Shown: piece by piece, positions 34,110-41,991 of the stretch
Position numbering within the stretch: position 1 is the first letter of the stretch
Layout: every line of letters starts with the position of its first letter
Source: Candidatus Melainabacteria bacterium
GTDB taxonomy: Bacteria; Cyanobacteriota; Vampirovibrionia; Gastranaerophilales; Gastranaerophilaceae
DNA length: 64,000 bases
Reading direction: 5' to 3'
NCBI GenBank assembly: GCA_003258735.1
Contig: QHME01000007.1
Span: 20,313-84,312, forward strand
The notes under the pieces: model-generated
The model's input: the letters and a program-made list of their open reading frames with translations, nothing else
Told to the model about the DNA's origin: nothing
Databases searched by the model: none
Made by a program: the position numbers and the translations under genes

Positions 34110-35270
34110 ATGAAGAAAATCCTGAGCTTTATAATTATATTTACAATGTTATTTTCTAATGCGCTGATGGTTACGGCCGATGAGCCTCTAAAGGGTTCTG
34201 TAATGGAAAATGGCGAATATAAAAACGACCAGAGTGATATTTTCACAGGCTCAGTTGAAACCCTTAACCGCAAAGAAATAATAAATATGACCGTTTCACA
34301 GATTTTGGATTCTTCTATTTCAATTGAAGGAGATGAATTTTTTGCAGAAGTTACAGATGATGTATATAGCAACAAGGGGGTAATTATCCCTAAAGGGACA
34401 CTTGCTCACGGCAAACTGACAAACACAACAGCTCCAGGAAGATTGGGAAAAGAAGCATCTATGGATTTATCTTTTGATTATTTAGTCACTCCTGATGGGC
34501 GTGAAATTCCAATTGAAGGGAAAATGACAACAAAACTTCACCCAGTAACTCAAGGGGCTAAAATTGTAGCTCAAGATGTCGGTTATACTGTTGCAGGTGG
34601 AGCTGTCGGCGGATTGATGGCGCTAAATTGGCTTGGACTCGGAGCAGCAATTGCATCTCAAGGGTATACATTAGCTGGCGGTGCTGCTGTCGGCGGTGTT
34701 GCAGGGTTGAGTGTCGCTCTAATAAGAAAAGGTAACCACGTACTAATTGCACCTGGAGACGAAATCAAGGTTAAAATAAATACTTCTATTGACTTACCGG
34801 TATATAAAGAAGAAGCTCTAAAACAAGAAGAAATATTATACAAAGGTTTAGATATCAATATAAACAATGTAAAACACGAAAAAGACCCATTTGGAGAGGT
34901 TAATACAATTACCTTAACAGTTTTGATATCAAATATGTCAGACAAAACTCTATCCGGCTTTGATATGGCACTGGTAAATGATTACAATGCAAAATTCAGT
35001 CCATCAATTTTTGGAAATACTAAATTGATGTTTCGACAAATCAAACCGGGTGATAAATTTATTGAAAATGTTTCATTTGCGGTTGACAACATCAATAGAA
35101 AATATTGGTTGACATTTTATGACAGAAAGACCAATCAGGTAATAACAAAAATTTCTGTTGATAATGCCTACAGAAATTTACCTGAAAAGGTTAAGAAGAA
35201 AAACGAAAAAATACGAACAAAAAAACGTAATTACAAAAAAGATGAAGACTTTATGGATATGGATTTTTAG
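34110..35270 (+). CDS. Exported protein with VirB10/TrbI-like beta domain
   Basis: The 386-residue protein begins with a signal peptide (M-K-K-I-L-S-F-I-I-I-F ... V-T-A). It has I-I-P-K-G-T-L-A-H-G-K-L-T, a strand pair with P-D-G-R-E-I-P-I-E-G-K, a Gly/Ala-rich hydrophobic segment (V-A-G-G-A-V-G-G-L-M-A-L), then I-A-P-G-D-E-I-K-V-K-I, the order found in the VirB10/TrbI C-terminal barrel. A further ~100-residue domain and a Lys-rich tail follow. It is a paralogue of the protein at 25151. The promoter box lies six bases before the ATG. Confidence 0.6.
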   Translation: MKKILSFIIIFTMLFSNALMVTADEPLKGSVMENGEYKNDQSDIFTGSVETLNRKEIINMTVSQILDSSISIEGDEFFAEVTDDVYSNKGVIIPKGTLAHGKLTNTTAPGRLGKEASMDLSFDYLVTPDGREIPIEGKMTTKLHPVTQGAKIVAQDVGYTVAGGAVGGLMALNWLGLGAAIASQGYTLAGGAAVGGVAGLSVALIRKGNHVLIAPGDEIKVKINTSIDLPVYKEEALKQEEILYKGLDININNVKHEKDPFGEVNTITLTVLISNMSDKTLSGFDMALVNDYNAKFSPSIFGNTKLMFRQIKPGDKFIENVSFAVDNINRKYWLTFYDRKTNQVITKISVDNAYRNLPEKVKKKNEKIRTKKRNYKKDEDFMDMDF

Positions 35271-35380
35271 TCCCTTATTTGCCCCATTATACTTGTAGTT
35301 TTGTAAATTTTTAAAGAGGGGACTTGTAAAAAATCTATTTTATATTACAATTATAGTAAATAGTACAGTAGGAGGAAAAC

Positions 35381-35725
35381 ATGGTCTGCGGATCTCTCGA
35401 AATCGAAATTTTAAACACTTTTTGGAACTTAACAGCTATTGATGAAGATGTAGATATCTCAATTCAAGATGTAGTAGATGAGTTGTCTAAAAACGGCACA
35501 GAAAGAGCTTATACAACGATTAAAACTGTTATGGACAGACTTGTTACAAAAAGCATTCTTGTAAGATATAAGGTTGGTAAAAAATTCTTCTATAAAGCAA
35601 CTATGGACAAACGCGAAATGGCATTAGATATGATGCATGAATTTGCTAATAATTTCTTTAACGGCAATTATGCAGATATGGTTCGCTTTGTTGAACATGA
35701 AACAGTTGAAATGTTAGTTAAGTAA
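35381..35725 (+). CDS. BlaI/MecI/CopY-family transcriptional repressor
   Basis: The 114-residue winged-helix protein shows E-I-E-I-L-N-T-F-W, R-A-Y-T-T-I-K-T-V-M-D-R-L-V-T-K-S-I-L and the short C-terminal dimer region. In the family, an adjacent BlaR1-type sensor protease cleaves the repressor; none is present. The next two genes follow at 4 bases and with a 4-base overlap, so it probably controls its own operon. AGGAGGAAA precedes the ATG. Confidence 0.9.
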   Translation: MVCGSLEIEILNTFWNLTAIDEDVDISIQDVVDELSKNGTERAYTTIKTVMDRLVTKSILVRYKVGKKFFYKATMDKREMALDMMHEFANNFFNGNYADMVRFVEHETVEMLVK

Positions 35726-35729
35726 TAAA

Positions 35730-36116
35730 ATGAGCGGAAATATTTCTGATAGAAAAATTGTCGCAGATTTGTTGCGACGAGTTCGGCTTGGTTATTGTAG
35801 CGTGAGAGATGCTTTAATGTTGTACCCCAAAGATACAACCGATGAAAGTCTTATTGCGGCTTACCACGCACTTATCCACTACGAAGCAGATGAGGATATC
35901 AGAAGACGCGACTCGTTGTATAAGGAAGAACAGGATGACTACATAGAATTTTTGTCATATCTTTTAGACAAGGGAGAAGACCTGCCTGAAAATATTATCG
36001 CAAACTATAAAAAATACTATGAATCAGCACCAATTCTTCACAAAAACACCCCGGCAGGATTTTTCAAAGGATTTTGGAAAACATTAAATACAGGATTTAG
36101 AAGGAGAAAAGAATGA
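35730..36116 (+). CDS. Hypothetical 128-residue protein
   Basis: Soluble helical protein with a basic N-terminus (D-L-L-R-R-V-R-L-G-Y), an acidic middle and a basic end (G-F-R-R-R-K-E). No family is recognised. It starts four bases after the BlaI-type gene and overlaps the exported-protein gene by ATGA, so the three are an operon. Confidence 0.75.
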   Translation: MSGNISDRKIVADLLRRVRLGYCSVRDALMLYPKDTTDESLIAAYHALIHYEADEDIRRRDSLYKEEQDDYIEFLSYLLDKGEDLPENIIANYKKYYESAPILHKNTPAGFFKGFWKTLNTGFRRRKE

Positions 36117-37153
36117 AAAAGATATTAGTATCACTGGCAATTTTAGTTGCTATGATTGGCGGAATTTCTACAGCACAAGCTCAAGAAGTTAATTCTATTG
36201 AAGTTTTGCCTACAATGAATACGCAAAGTACAGCACAAAATAGAATTTGGGTTGGAACTTTTCAACTGGTTTGGAACGAACTTACTGACAAGATTGTAAA
36301 AGCTCCTGTAAAATTCCTTGATTTTGATTCACAAATGGCAAATAATTTGAACCAAAAACAGTTCAAAAAATCAAACTTGAATGAAAAATCATATTATGTA
36401 AAATCAGGAATTGTATCACCTGCATTGAAAGCTGAAATCGAAAAAAATATCAAATCAAAATTCCATGAAACAAGTGATATTTTAAAAATGTTTGATTTTA
36501 CTTATAACCCTGAAAAAATCTTTGTTTACGCAATGTTAAAGAAAGATTTCAGATTCACAAACGCATTTGACAAATTAGCAACAGGTAATTTTGGTAACAG
36601 TCAGGAAAAAGTTAAATATTTTGGAATAAATGATAATAGCAATCCCAAATTATACAAAAATGTAAACGTGTTATTCTACAATGACGATAATGATTTTGCT
36701 GTAAAACTTTATACAAAAGGGAAAGATGAAGTTTTGCTTTACAGAACAAATGATGATAAAACTTTCGACAAATACTATGCAGAATTGAATGACAAAACAG
36801 CAAAATATAGCGGAGACAAGAACTTTGTTAAAAACGATACTTTGACAATTCCTGATATCAAATTGTATCAAGAAACAAGCTTTAATGAACTTGAAGGTCA
36901 CCAAATTGTCGGTACAAATATGCAAATTGATAAAACTATAGAAACCGTAGATTTCAGAATGAATAACAAAGGTGTTAAATTAAAAAGTGAAGCTGCAATT
37001 ATGTTAAGATGCATGTCTCTTGCTCCACGTGAGGGTAGGGATTTCACATTCAATAATAACTTTGTATTGTTCTTGATTGAAAAAAATCAAAATACACCTT
37101 ATTATGCAATGAAAGTAAGTGATGTTGCAGCCATAAATAAAACAGGTAAATAA
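36113..37153 (+). CDS. Exported protein with weak serpin-like features
   Basis: The 346-residue protein has a clear signal peptide (M-K-K-I-L-V-S-L-A-I-L-V-A-M ... A-Q-A). The C-terminal part reads G-V-K-L-K-S-E-A-A-I-M-L, then F-N-N-N-F-V-L-F-L-I-E-K-N, the order of the serpin hinge and end signature, and N-R-I-W-V-G-T-F near the start would fit serpin helix A. The match is by eye and the fold may differ. It is last in the BlaI operon and should be periplasmic or surface-exposed. Confidence 0.65.
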   Translation: MKKILVSLAILVAMIGGISTAQAQEVNSIEVLPTMNTQSTAQNRIWVGTFQLVWNELTDKIVKAPVKFLDFDSQMANNLNQKQFKKSNLNEKSYYVKSGIVSPALKAEIEKNIKSKFHETSDILKMFDFTYNPEKIFVYAMLKKDFRFTNAFDKLATGNFGNSQEKVKYFGINDNSNPKLYKNVNVLFYNDDNDFAVKLYTKGKDEVLLYRTNDDKTFDKYYAELNDKTAKYSGDKNFVKNDTLTIPDIKLYQETSFNELEGHQIVGTNMQIDKTIETVDFRMNNKGVKLKSEAAIMLRCMSLAPREGRDFTFNNNFVLFLIEKNQNTPYYAMKVSDVAAINKTGK

Positions 37154-37180
37154 TACAATAAAAATTTAATCCGAAAATTT

Positions 37181-37218
37181 AGAAAATTTGCGTTCGTAAA
37201 ATCTTACGCAAATTTTCT
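37181..37218 (+). repeat. Hairpin related to repeat family B
   Basis: A perfect 13-bp inverted repeat, AGAAAATTTGCGT / ACGCAAATTTTCT, with a 12-base loop, 28 bases past the serpin-like gene. It is the core of family B and may act as a terminator, though no T run follows. The rest of the 37154-37473 gap holds two terminators described separately. Confidence 0.55.
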
Positions 37219-37384
37219 TGCTATTTATAGGAGATACATTATTAACCTCTATCAATTGTAACAAAATATTTACAAAACCCATTTAAAAATTAAAGTTTCC
37301 CATAAAAAATGTCGATATGTAAAATGTAATTAAACAAAACTAATTTTCCTCCTTTTTCCCCTACTACTAACTAACCTACTAAAC

Positions 37385-37408
37385 GGAACCTTAATTGGTT
37401 CCTTTTTT
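37385..37408 (+). terminator. Plus-strand intrinsic terminator
   Basis: GGAACC-TTAATT-GGTTCC followed by TTTTTTA. It lies 230 bases after the last plus-strand gene, with no ORF in between, so a long 3' UTR or a small RNA may end here. Confidence 0.7.
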
Positions 37409-37420
37409 ATTGGCTTAAAA

Positions 37421-37450
37421 GTTGGCGAATGCATTAAAGCCTTCGCCAAC
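37421..37450 (-). terminator. Terminator of the cupin gene
   Basis: GTTGGCGAA / TTCGCCAAC, 9-bp stem, followed on the minus strand by TTTTAA; 24 bases past the cupin stop. Confidence 0.65.
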
Positions 37451-37473
37451 TCGATATGACCAAACGAACTGCA

Positions 37474-37779
37474 CTAAATTTTCACGACTAAAAACTTTGA
37501 ATCCTTTTTGGCAAATACTTTATGTTCTGTATCTTTTTTAAACATAATCATTTCACCTTTATCTAGAGTAAATTTTTCTGCATCGAAATGTAACTCTATT
37601 TCACCATCAAGAACATACACTGCCGCATCTTCAACAGACGTATGTGTATCAATAATTTCATTTTTCTTTATGGCAACAATATTCAAACTACTCGTATTAT
37701 GTTCCATGAGAGTTTCTCTTTTAAATGGTTCATTATCTAAGTGAACAAGCTCTTTTGTTTTTAAAACATTGTAAAACAT
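37474..37779 (-). CDS. Small cupin-domain protein
   Basis: The 101-residue single cupin domain shows I-D-T-H-T-S-V-E-D-A-A-V-Y-V-L-D-G-E-I-E-L-H, D-K-G-E-M-I-M-F and T-E-H-K-V-F-A. The first cupin motif has one His instead of the usual two, so metal binding may be weak. The ATG at 37779 has AGGAGG seven bases upstream; a longer frame from 37845 lacks one. Probably a sugar-binding or regulatory cupin. Confidence 0.8.
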   Translation of the reverse strand: MFYNVLKTKELVHLDNEPFKRETLMEHNTSSLNIVAIKKNEIIDTHTSVEDAAVYVLDGEIELHFDAEKFTLDKGEMIMFKKDTEHKVFAKKDSKFLVVKI

Positions 37780-37959
37780 AAAAATTCCTCCTGTTTTTGT
37801 TTCACAATTATTAAAACAACTAAAGAAGGAATTTTCATTCGACATTGTGGTGATTAATTAATTTTGAAATTTTTATTATTAAAATTTTTAAATATTGGCA
37901 AAAAATTTTATTCACGACTTTATTTATGATAAAATATCTGTGCAAAAAGGATAATAATT

Positions 37960-38760
37960 ATGCGAATACCCCCAATAAAACATAATCAAGCGGTGACTAC
38001 CGCTGTTTCTATTGTAAAAAATGGCCAACACGCAGTCAAACATGTTGTTAAACAAGCAGTAAAACAGGCTGTACATCAAACTTCAAAATATGCAATGCCA
38101 TTACCCCAAAAAGAAACAAATAAAGCTGTAACAGTGCTACTAGCTGCAACGACACTAGTTCCGCAAATAAGTACAAGATTAGTAAAAATGGCAACAGAGC
38201 ACGCTGAACCAATTGTGAATAGTGGAGATACTTTTGTTCGCAAAGTTCCAAAATCTGCGACTAAAAAAGTAAAAGCTGTTGCTCAAAAAGTTGTACATCC
38301 AACTGTTCCAAAGTCTGCACGAACTGCAAAACTTATGGGCGCGATAGAAAATTATGACGACAGTTTAACATCATCTTTTAATGAATTACTTTTAGATAAC
38401 GAAAAAAAGAAAAACCCATTAAACGGCAAAGCAAAAGTATTCTTAAAAAAAGCAAAAGAATACAACGTAAATCCTGCTGTTTTGATGGCAATTGCAATGC
38501 ATGAATCAGCAAGAGGAACATCCGAGGCAGCTAAATTAAAACGCAATGTTGGCGGTGTAATGGGAGCAAAGGCTTTAAAGAAATTCAAATGTGTTGATAG
38601 TTGTATTGAAGAAATGGCACAAATTGTTTCTAAACATCACCATGAATCTGATATCAATACTGTTGAAGAATTAGCATACTCTGGTAAATACTGCGCCAAG
38701 TCTGCTGCCAAAGAATGGTCTACAGGAGTTATGTATTACATAAAAAATCTTTTGAGCTAG
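37960..38760 (+). CDS. Lysozyme-like (glucosaminidase-type) protein
   Basis: The 266-residue protein has a basic, Val/Ala/Lys-rich N-terminal region (repeats of V-K-Q-A-V-K-Q-A-V) and a C-terminal lysozyme-fold domain: Y-N-V-N-P-A-V-L-M-A-I-A-M-H-E-S-A, then N-V-G-G-V-M-G and C-I-E-E-M-A-Q-I-V. The Glu in H-E-S would be catalytic, as in FlgJ/LytG-like enzymes. No signal peptide is seen, so export is unclear. AAAAGGA precedes the ATG. Confidence 0.7.
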   Translation: MRIPPIKHNQAVTTAVSIVKNGQHAVKHVVKQAVKQAVHQTSKYAMPLPQKETNKAVTVLLAATTLVPQISTRLVKMATEHAEPIVNSGDTFVRKVPKSATKKVKAVAQKVVHPTVPKSARTAKLMGAIENYDDSLTSSFNELLLDNEKKKNPLNGKAKVFLKKAKEYNVNPAVLMAIAMHESARGTSEAAKLKRNVGGVMGAKALKKFKCVDSCIEEMAQIVSKHHHESDINTVEELAYSGKYCAKSAAKEWSTGVMYYIKNLLS

Positions 38761-38773
38761 TAATAATAAAACC

Positions 38774-38800
38774 CGACACCTGTAAACAATACAAGTGTCG
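38774..38800. terminator. Bidirectional terminator between convergent genes
   Basis: CGACAC / GTGTCG plus TGTA / TACA in one stem; minus-strand tail GGGTTTTATTAT, plus-strand tail AGCTTTT. Confidence 0.65.
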
Positions 38801-38835
38801 AGCTTTTGAGTGATGAAGATAAAACTAAGTGTCGG

Positions 38836-40863
38836 TTATTCGTTGCAACCAAACGCAATAGTAATGTGTTCTCTTGGATTTACTGCAGATATTTTGTATC
38901 CGCGAGGGTCAACAAGGTAAGCAAATTCATCACCTGTAGTTTGGAACAAGCCCATAGTACCTGATAGAGCTGTTCTTGTCACGTCAATAGGAGCTTTAAC
39001 GGTTTCAAATAAACCATCACCCAAGCTTCTTGCAGCTGCTCCGAATTGTCCTTGGAAAGCATGACCTAGCATATAACCTGCATCATTTGAAACATTTTCA
39101 ACAGCGTTACCAACATTTGTGATAATACCGCCTGCGGTTCTGCCGACTACACCAACCAATGAACCAGCCCAAGTAAATGGCATTTCAACAACTCTTGCTA
39201 CAGGATTTACATTTTTAGATTTATTTACCTGAGCCTGCAAGATTTGTTTAGGTAATTTAGTTTTGCAATCACCGTTTTTTATTTCTGTGAATGCAAGTTT
39301 CAATGCACCTTTTTCGCATCCTGAAGGTCTTATTACTTCAACAACTTGACCGGTAACGGTTGAACCGCAAGGATAAGTTACACCGTTGATAGTAATATCT
39401 TCAAGAGTGTTTGCTCTAAAGTATTGACCTACGTGAGAAGATTTTGCTGTTAATTGGTCAATCATTGAAAGTTTCAATGTTGGTATTTTTACGATTTCTT
39501 CATGTTCAATCAACGCATTTTTCTCAATAGGGCAAGCCGGACAAATATTGTTAGCTGTTTTTGGATTTGTATCATAGCCAAGAGCTACACGAACAGTTTG
39601 CATCATTGACGCAATATCGGCACGAGAGGCATCTTTGTTTGGCATAATCATATTTGGGGTTGGCGAATCTTTTAATGCACCGTTTTGCAAAGATTTTGCT
39701 ACAGGAATTCTTGCCCATTCTGGAACTTTGTTTCCGTCAGCATATTTGCTCAAAATTTCATCCGCTTTACATTTATCAATGTCACAATTCATACCTTTTG
39801 CAATTGATGTCAAGGCTTCTACACGAGAAACATTTGCTTTAGGTTTGAATGTTTTGTTTGGATATCCTTTCAACAGATTTTCGTCAACAGCTTTTGCAAT
39901 TGCAGCATTTGCCCAGTTGCTACGTGGAACATCCTTAAACATTGTTTGTCTATCCATATCGCAGTTCATATTGAAACCTTTAACAAGCATTGTCGCAAAT
40001 TCAGCACGAGAGATGTTTCGGTTTGGCTTAAAAAATCCGTCAGGATAACCTACCACCACATCATTTGTTGCTAATTTGTCAATATCACACGCAGCCCAGT
40101 GACTATTAGGAACATCAGGGAACATACAACCGCCTAATGGAGCAGCTGCACCTGTGATATTTTGAATTTGTTGCGGAATCTCATAAGGAATTAAGGTCTT
40201 TTTAACCGCATTAATTGAATTTGCAGATTGAATGTCTATAGGGCAGGCATTGCCATCCATTTTACGTTCATTTCTGTCAATTGTTATACCATTGTATTTG
40301 TTAGGCTCTTCATTCAAGCATGGCATTTGGGCAGCCGCACCTGTAACTTGTCCGTCAGTTGCAACTGTTGCTCCACTGATATTTGAAGACATTCTACTTG
40401 CAGGACAACCTTTCAATTGTTTTTCTGTTGAAAAGATAGAATTTGCAGGTTCTCCAACGTAATTATTTGTACCGTATACCGCTTGCGGATAACCATAAAC
40501 TTGTTTCATTTCAGCTTTGTCAGGTTTTCCTGTTTGCGGACACAATGCTGTAGATGGAACTGCAGGTTTGTCACAACTTATTTCATCAGGGCATCCACAA
40601 TCTTTTTTCTTTGTTGGACATGGGTCTTTTTTCTTGCAAGGTGCTTCTTGCTTTTTGCAACCACATTCAGGCAAAGCTTTTTTACACTTTGTACAAGTTT
40701 GTGGTTGTGCTTGTTCCACAGGACATGCAGGACCTGTTACTACCGGTAATTGTTCGGCAGGTGCAGGTGTTTTACATGGGCAAGCTGCCATTACTGGAGT
40801 CAAGGAACACGTTGCTATTCCAAGCGTAATAGCAGCTGCCAGAGTTAGTTTTTTAATTGACAT
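38836..40863 (-). CDS. S-layer homology (SLH) protein with Cys-rich N-terminus and VirB10-like end
   Basis: The 675-residue exported protein has a signal peptide ending P-V-M-A-A, a Cys/Pro/Lys-rich segment (~16 Cys within 85 residues, e.g. C-T-K-C-K-K, C-G-C-K-K), a Cys/Asn-containing middle, and three SLH domains: F-P-D-V-P-N-S-H-W-A, F-K-D-V-P-R-S-N-W-A and a diverged third. The C-terminus has C-G-S-T-V-T-G-Q-V-V and hydrophobic Gly-rich segments in the order of the VirB10-like domain at 34110. SLH domains bind secondary cell-wall polymer. AAGGAGG lies five bases before the ATG at 40863. Probably an abundant envelope protein; disulphides are likely. Confidence 0.85.
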   Translation of the reverse strand: MSIKKLTLAAAITLGIATCSLTPVMAACPCKTPAPAEQLPVVTGPACPVEQAQPQTCTKCKKALPECGCKKQEAPCKKKDPCPTKKKDCGCPDEISCDKPAVPSTALCPQTGKPDKAEMKQVYGYPQAVYGTNNYVGEPANSIFSTEKQLKGCPASRMSSNISGATVATDGQVTGAAAQMPCLNEEPNKYNGITIDRNERKMDGNACPIDIQSANSINAVKKTLIPYEIPQQIQNITGAAAPLGGCMFPDVPNSHWAACDIDKLATNDVVVGYPDGFFKPNRNISRAEFATMLVKGFNMNCDMDRQTMFKDVPRSNWANAAIAKAVDENLLKGYPNKTFKPKANVSRVEALTSIAKGMNCDIDKCKADEILSKYADGNKVPEWARIPVAKSLQNGALKDSPTPNMIMPNKDASRADIASMMQTVRVALGYDTNPKTANNICPACPIEKNALIEHEEIVKIPTLKLSMIDQLTAKSSHVGQYFRANTLEDITINGVTYPCGSTVTGQVVEVIRPSGCEKGALKLAFTEIKNGDCKTKLPKQILQAQVNKSKNVNPVARVVEMPFTWAGSLVGVVGRTAGGIITNVGNAVENVSNDAGYMLGHAFQGQFGAAARSLGDGLFETVKAPIDVTRTALSGTMGLFQTTGDEFAYLVDPRGYKISAVNPREHITIAFGCNE

Positions 40864-41118
40864 TTTTACCTCCTTGTTTGTGTGAGTTTTGTTTAAAATA
40901 AACAAAAGTTTTATTTAAAAAACAAACTTATACCAGATTATGTACTTTTCAGGAGGTTTAAAACATTAGCGAAAGTAACTATTCGACAGGCTAATATTTG
41001 AACTACTAATATTGTAACAAATTATTGCAAACTATTGCAAAATAAGCAAAATTTTTGTATTTTATTTGTTTATATATGTGTGTGAAGTTTCAAGCAGTTT
41101 ACTGCGTGAAGGAGTGTT

Positions 41119-41265
41119 ATGTACAGTAAAGAATTTATGAAATTTTTGTTTGAATATCAAAAAGAAGATTTTAAACCAAAAGAGCCTGAACGTCGTGAAA
41201 TTAGGTTTAAAAGTAACCGTGGTGGGAAACTAGCAGAAGTTTTCGTTACTGAAAAATGTAAATAG
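41119..41265 (+). CDS. Hypothetical 48-residue protein
   Basis: A short frame with AAGGAG four bases before the ATG. The product is basic and charged: F-L-F-E-Y-Q-K-E-D-F-K-P-K-E, then R-R-E-I-R-F-K-S-N-R-G-G-K. No family is recognised. It lies in the 250-bp divergent region upstream of the SLH gene. The strong ribosome-binding site makes it more likely real than chance. Confidence 0.6.
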   Translation: MYSKEFMKFLFEYQKEDFKPKEPERREIRFKSNRGGKLAEVFVTEKCK

Positions 41266-41320
41266 TTTACAGACTTTAAGCCCCATTTTTTAGTCGAAAT
41301 TTTATAATGTAAAAATATAT

Positions 41321-41806
41321 TTATATTCTATCTTTTGTCAAGGTATCAAGTGCAAGTTTCAGTGCTTGATTGGCAAATTGCTCTTTCATTTCTTTTCGTG
41401 GAATATTCGGTGAAAGTTTTATTTCTTTAATACTGGTAATTCCATTATACCTTATTGATATATAAACCAAACCAATCGGTTTTTCTTTTGTTCCACCGGT
41501 TGGGCCTGCAATACCTGTGGTACAAAGAGCAATATCACAACCTGTGACATTTTCCAAACCTTCTGCCATAGCTTGTGCGCACTGCTCACTAACCGCACCA
41601 AAATTATTTAATATGTCCCAACTTACGCCTAATATCTTATGCTTAGCCTCATTTGCATACGTAACAAAGTTTAATTTTACATACTCTGAACTACCTGATA
41701 CATCCGTCAATTTGGAACTCAACAAGCCCCCCGTACAAGACTCCGCAGTCGCAATTGTTAATTTGTGTTCTATCAAATATTTTCCTAATTCTTCTTCTAA
41801 AGACAT
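41321..41806 (-). CDS. CinA C-terminal domain protein (nicotinamide-nucleotide amidohydrolase, PncC-like)
   Basis: The 161-residue stand-alone CinA-C domain has T-I-A-T-A-E-S-C-T-G-G-L-L-S-S, S-Y-A or T-Y-A-N-E-A-K, G-A-V-S-E-Q-C-A and T-T-G-I-A-G-P-T-G-G. It deamidates nicotinamide mononucleotide in NAD recycling. The N-terminal CinA domain is absent. AGGAG lies ten bases before the ATG at 41806. Confidence 0.92.
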   Translation of the reverse strand: MSLEEELGKYLIEHKLTIATAESCTGGLLSSKLTDVSGSSEYVKLNFVTYANEAKHKILGVSWDILNNFGAVSEQCAQAMAEGLENVTGCDIALCTTGIAGPTGGTKEKPIGLVYISIRYNGITSIKEIKLSPNIPRKEMKEQFANQALKLALDTLTKDRI

Positions 41807-41991
41807 TTGTTTGGCGCTCCTATCTAGTTTGATATCTACAAAACAGAATAACACAAAAGCCTATCCGAGACATTAAACACATAGGGTGCATTCTCTCTAC
41901 AATATAACTATAAGAAGAGGAAAATTTAGTTCAAAATCCTTTCAGCATGACTAAAAATCTAGGAAACAGACACAAATCTTGCTACACCAAT

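Noticed and set aside
25151..35270. Conjugative or type IV secretion island, from the VirB10-like domains
   Set aside because: No VirB4, VirD4, relaxase or other Vir/Tra genes; the domains sit in separate housekeeping contexts.
40483..40885. Three overlapping plus-strand ORFs
   Set aside because: They are antisense frames of the Cys-rich part of the SLH gene; low-complexity codons keep several frames open.
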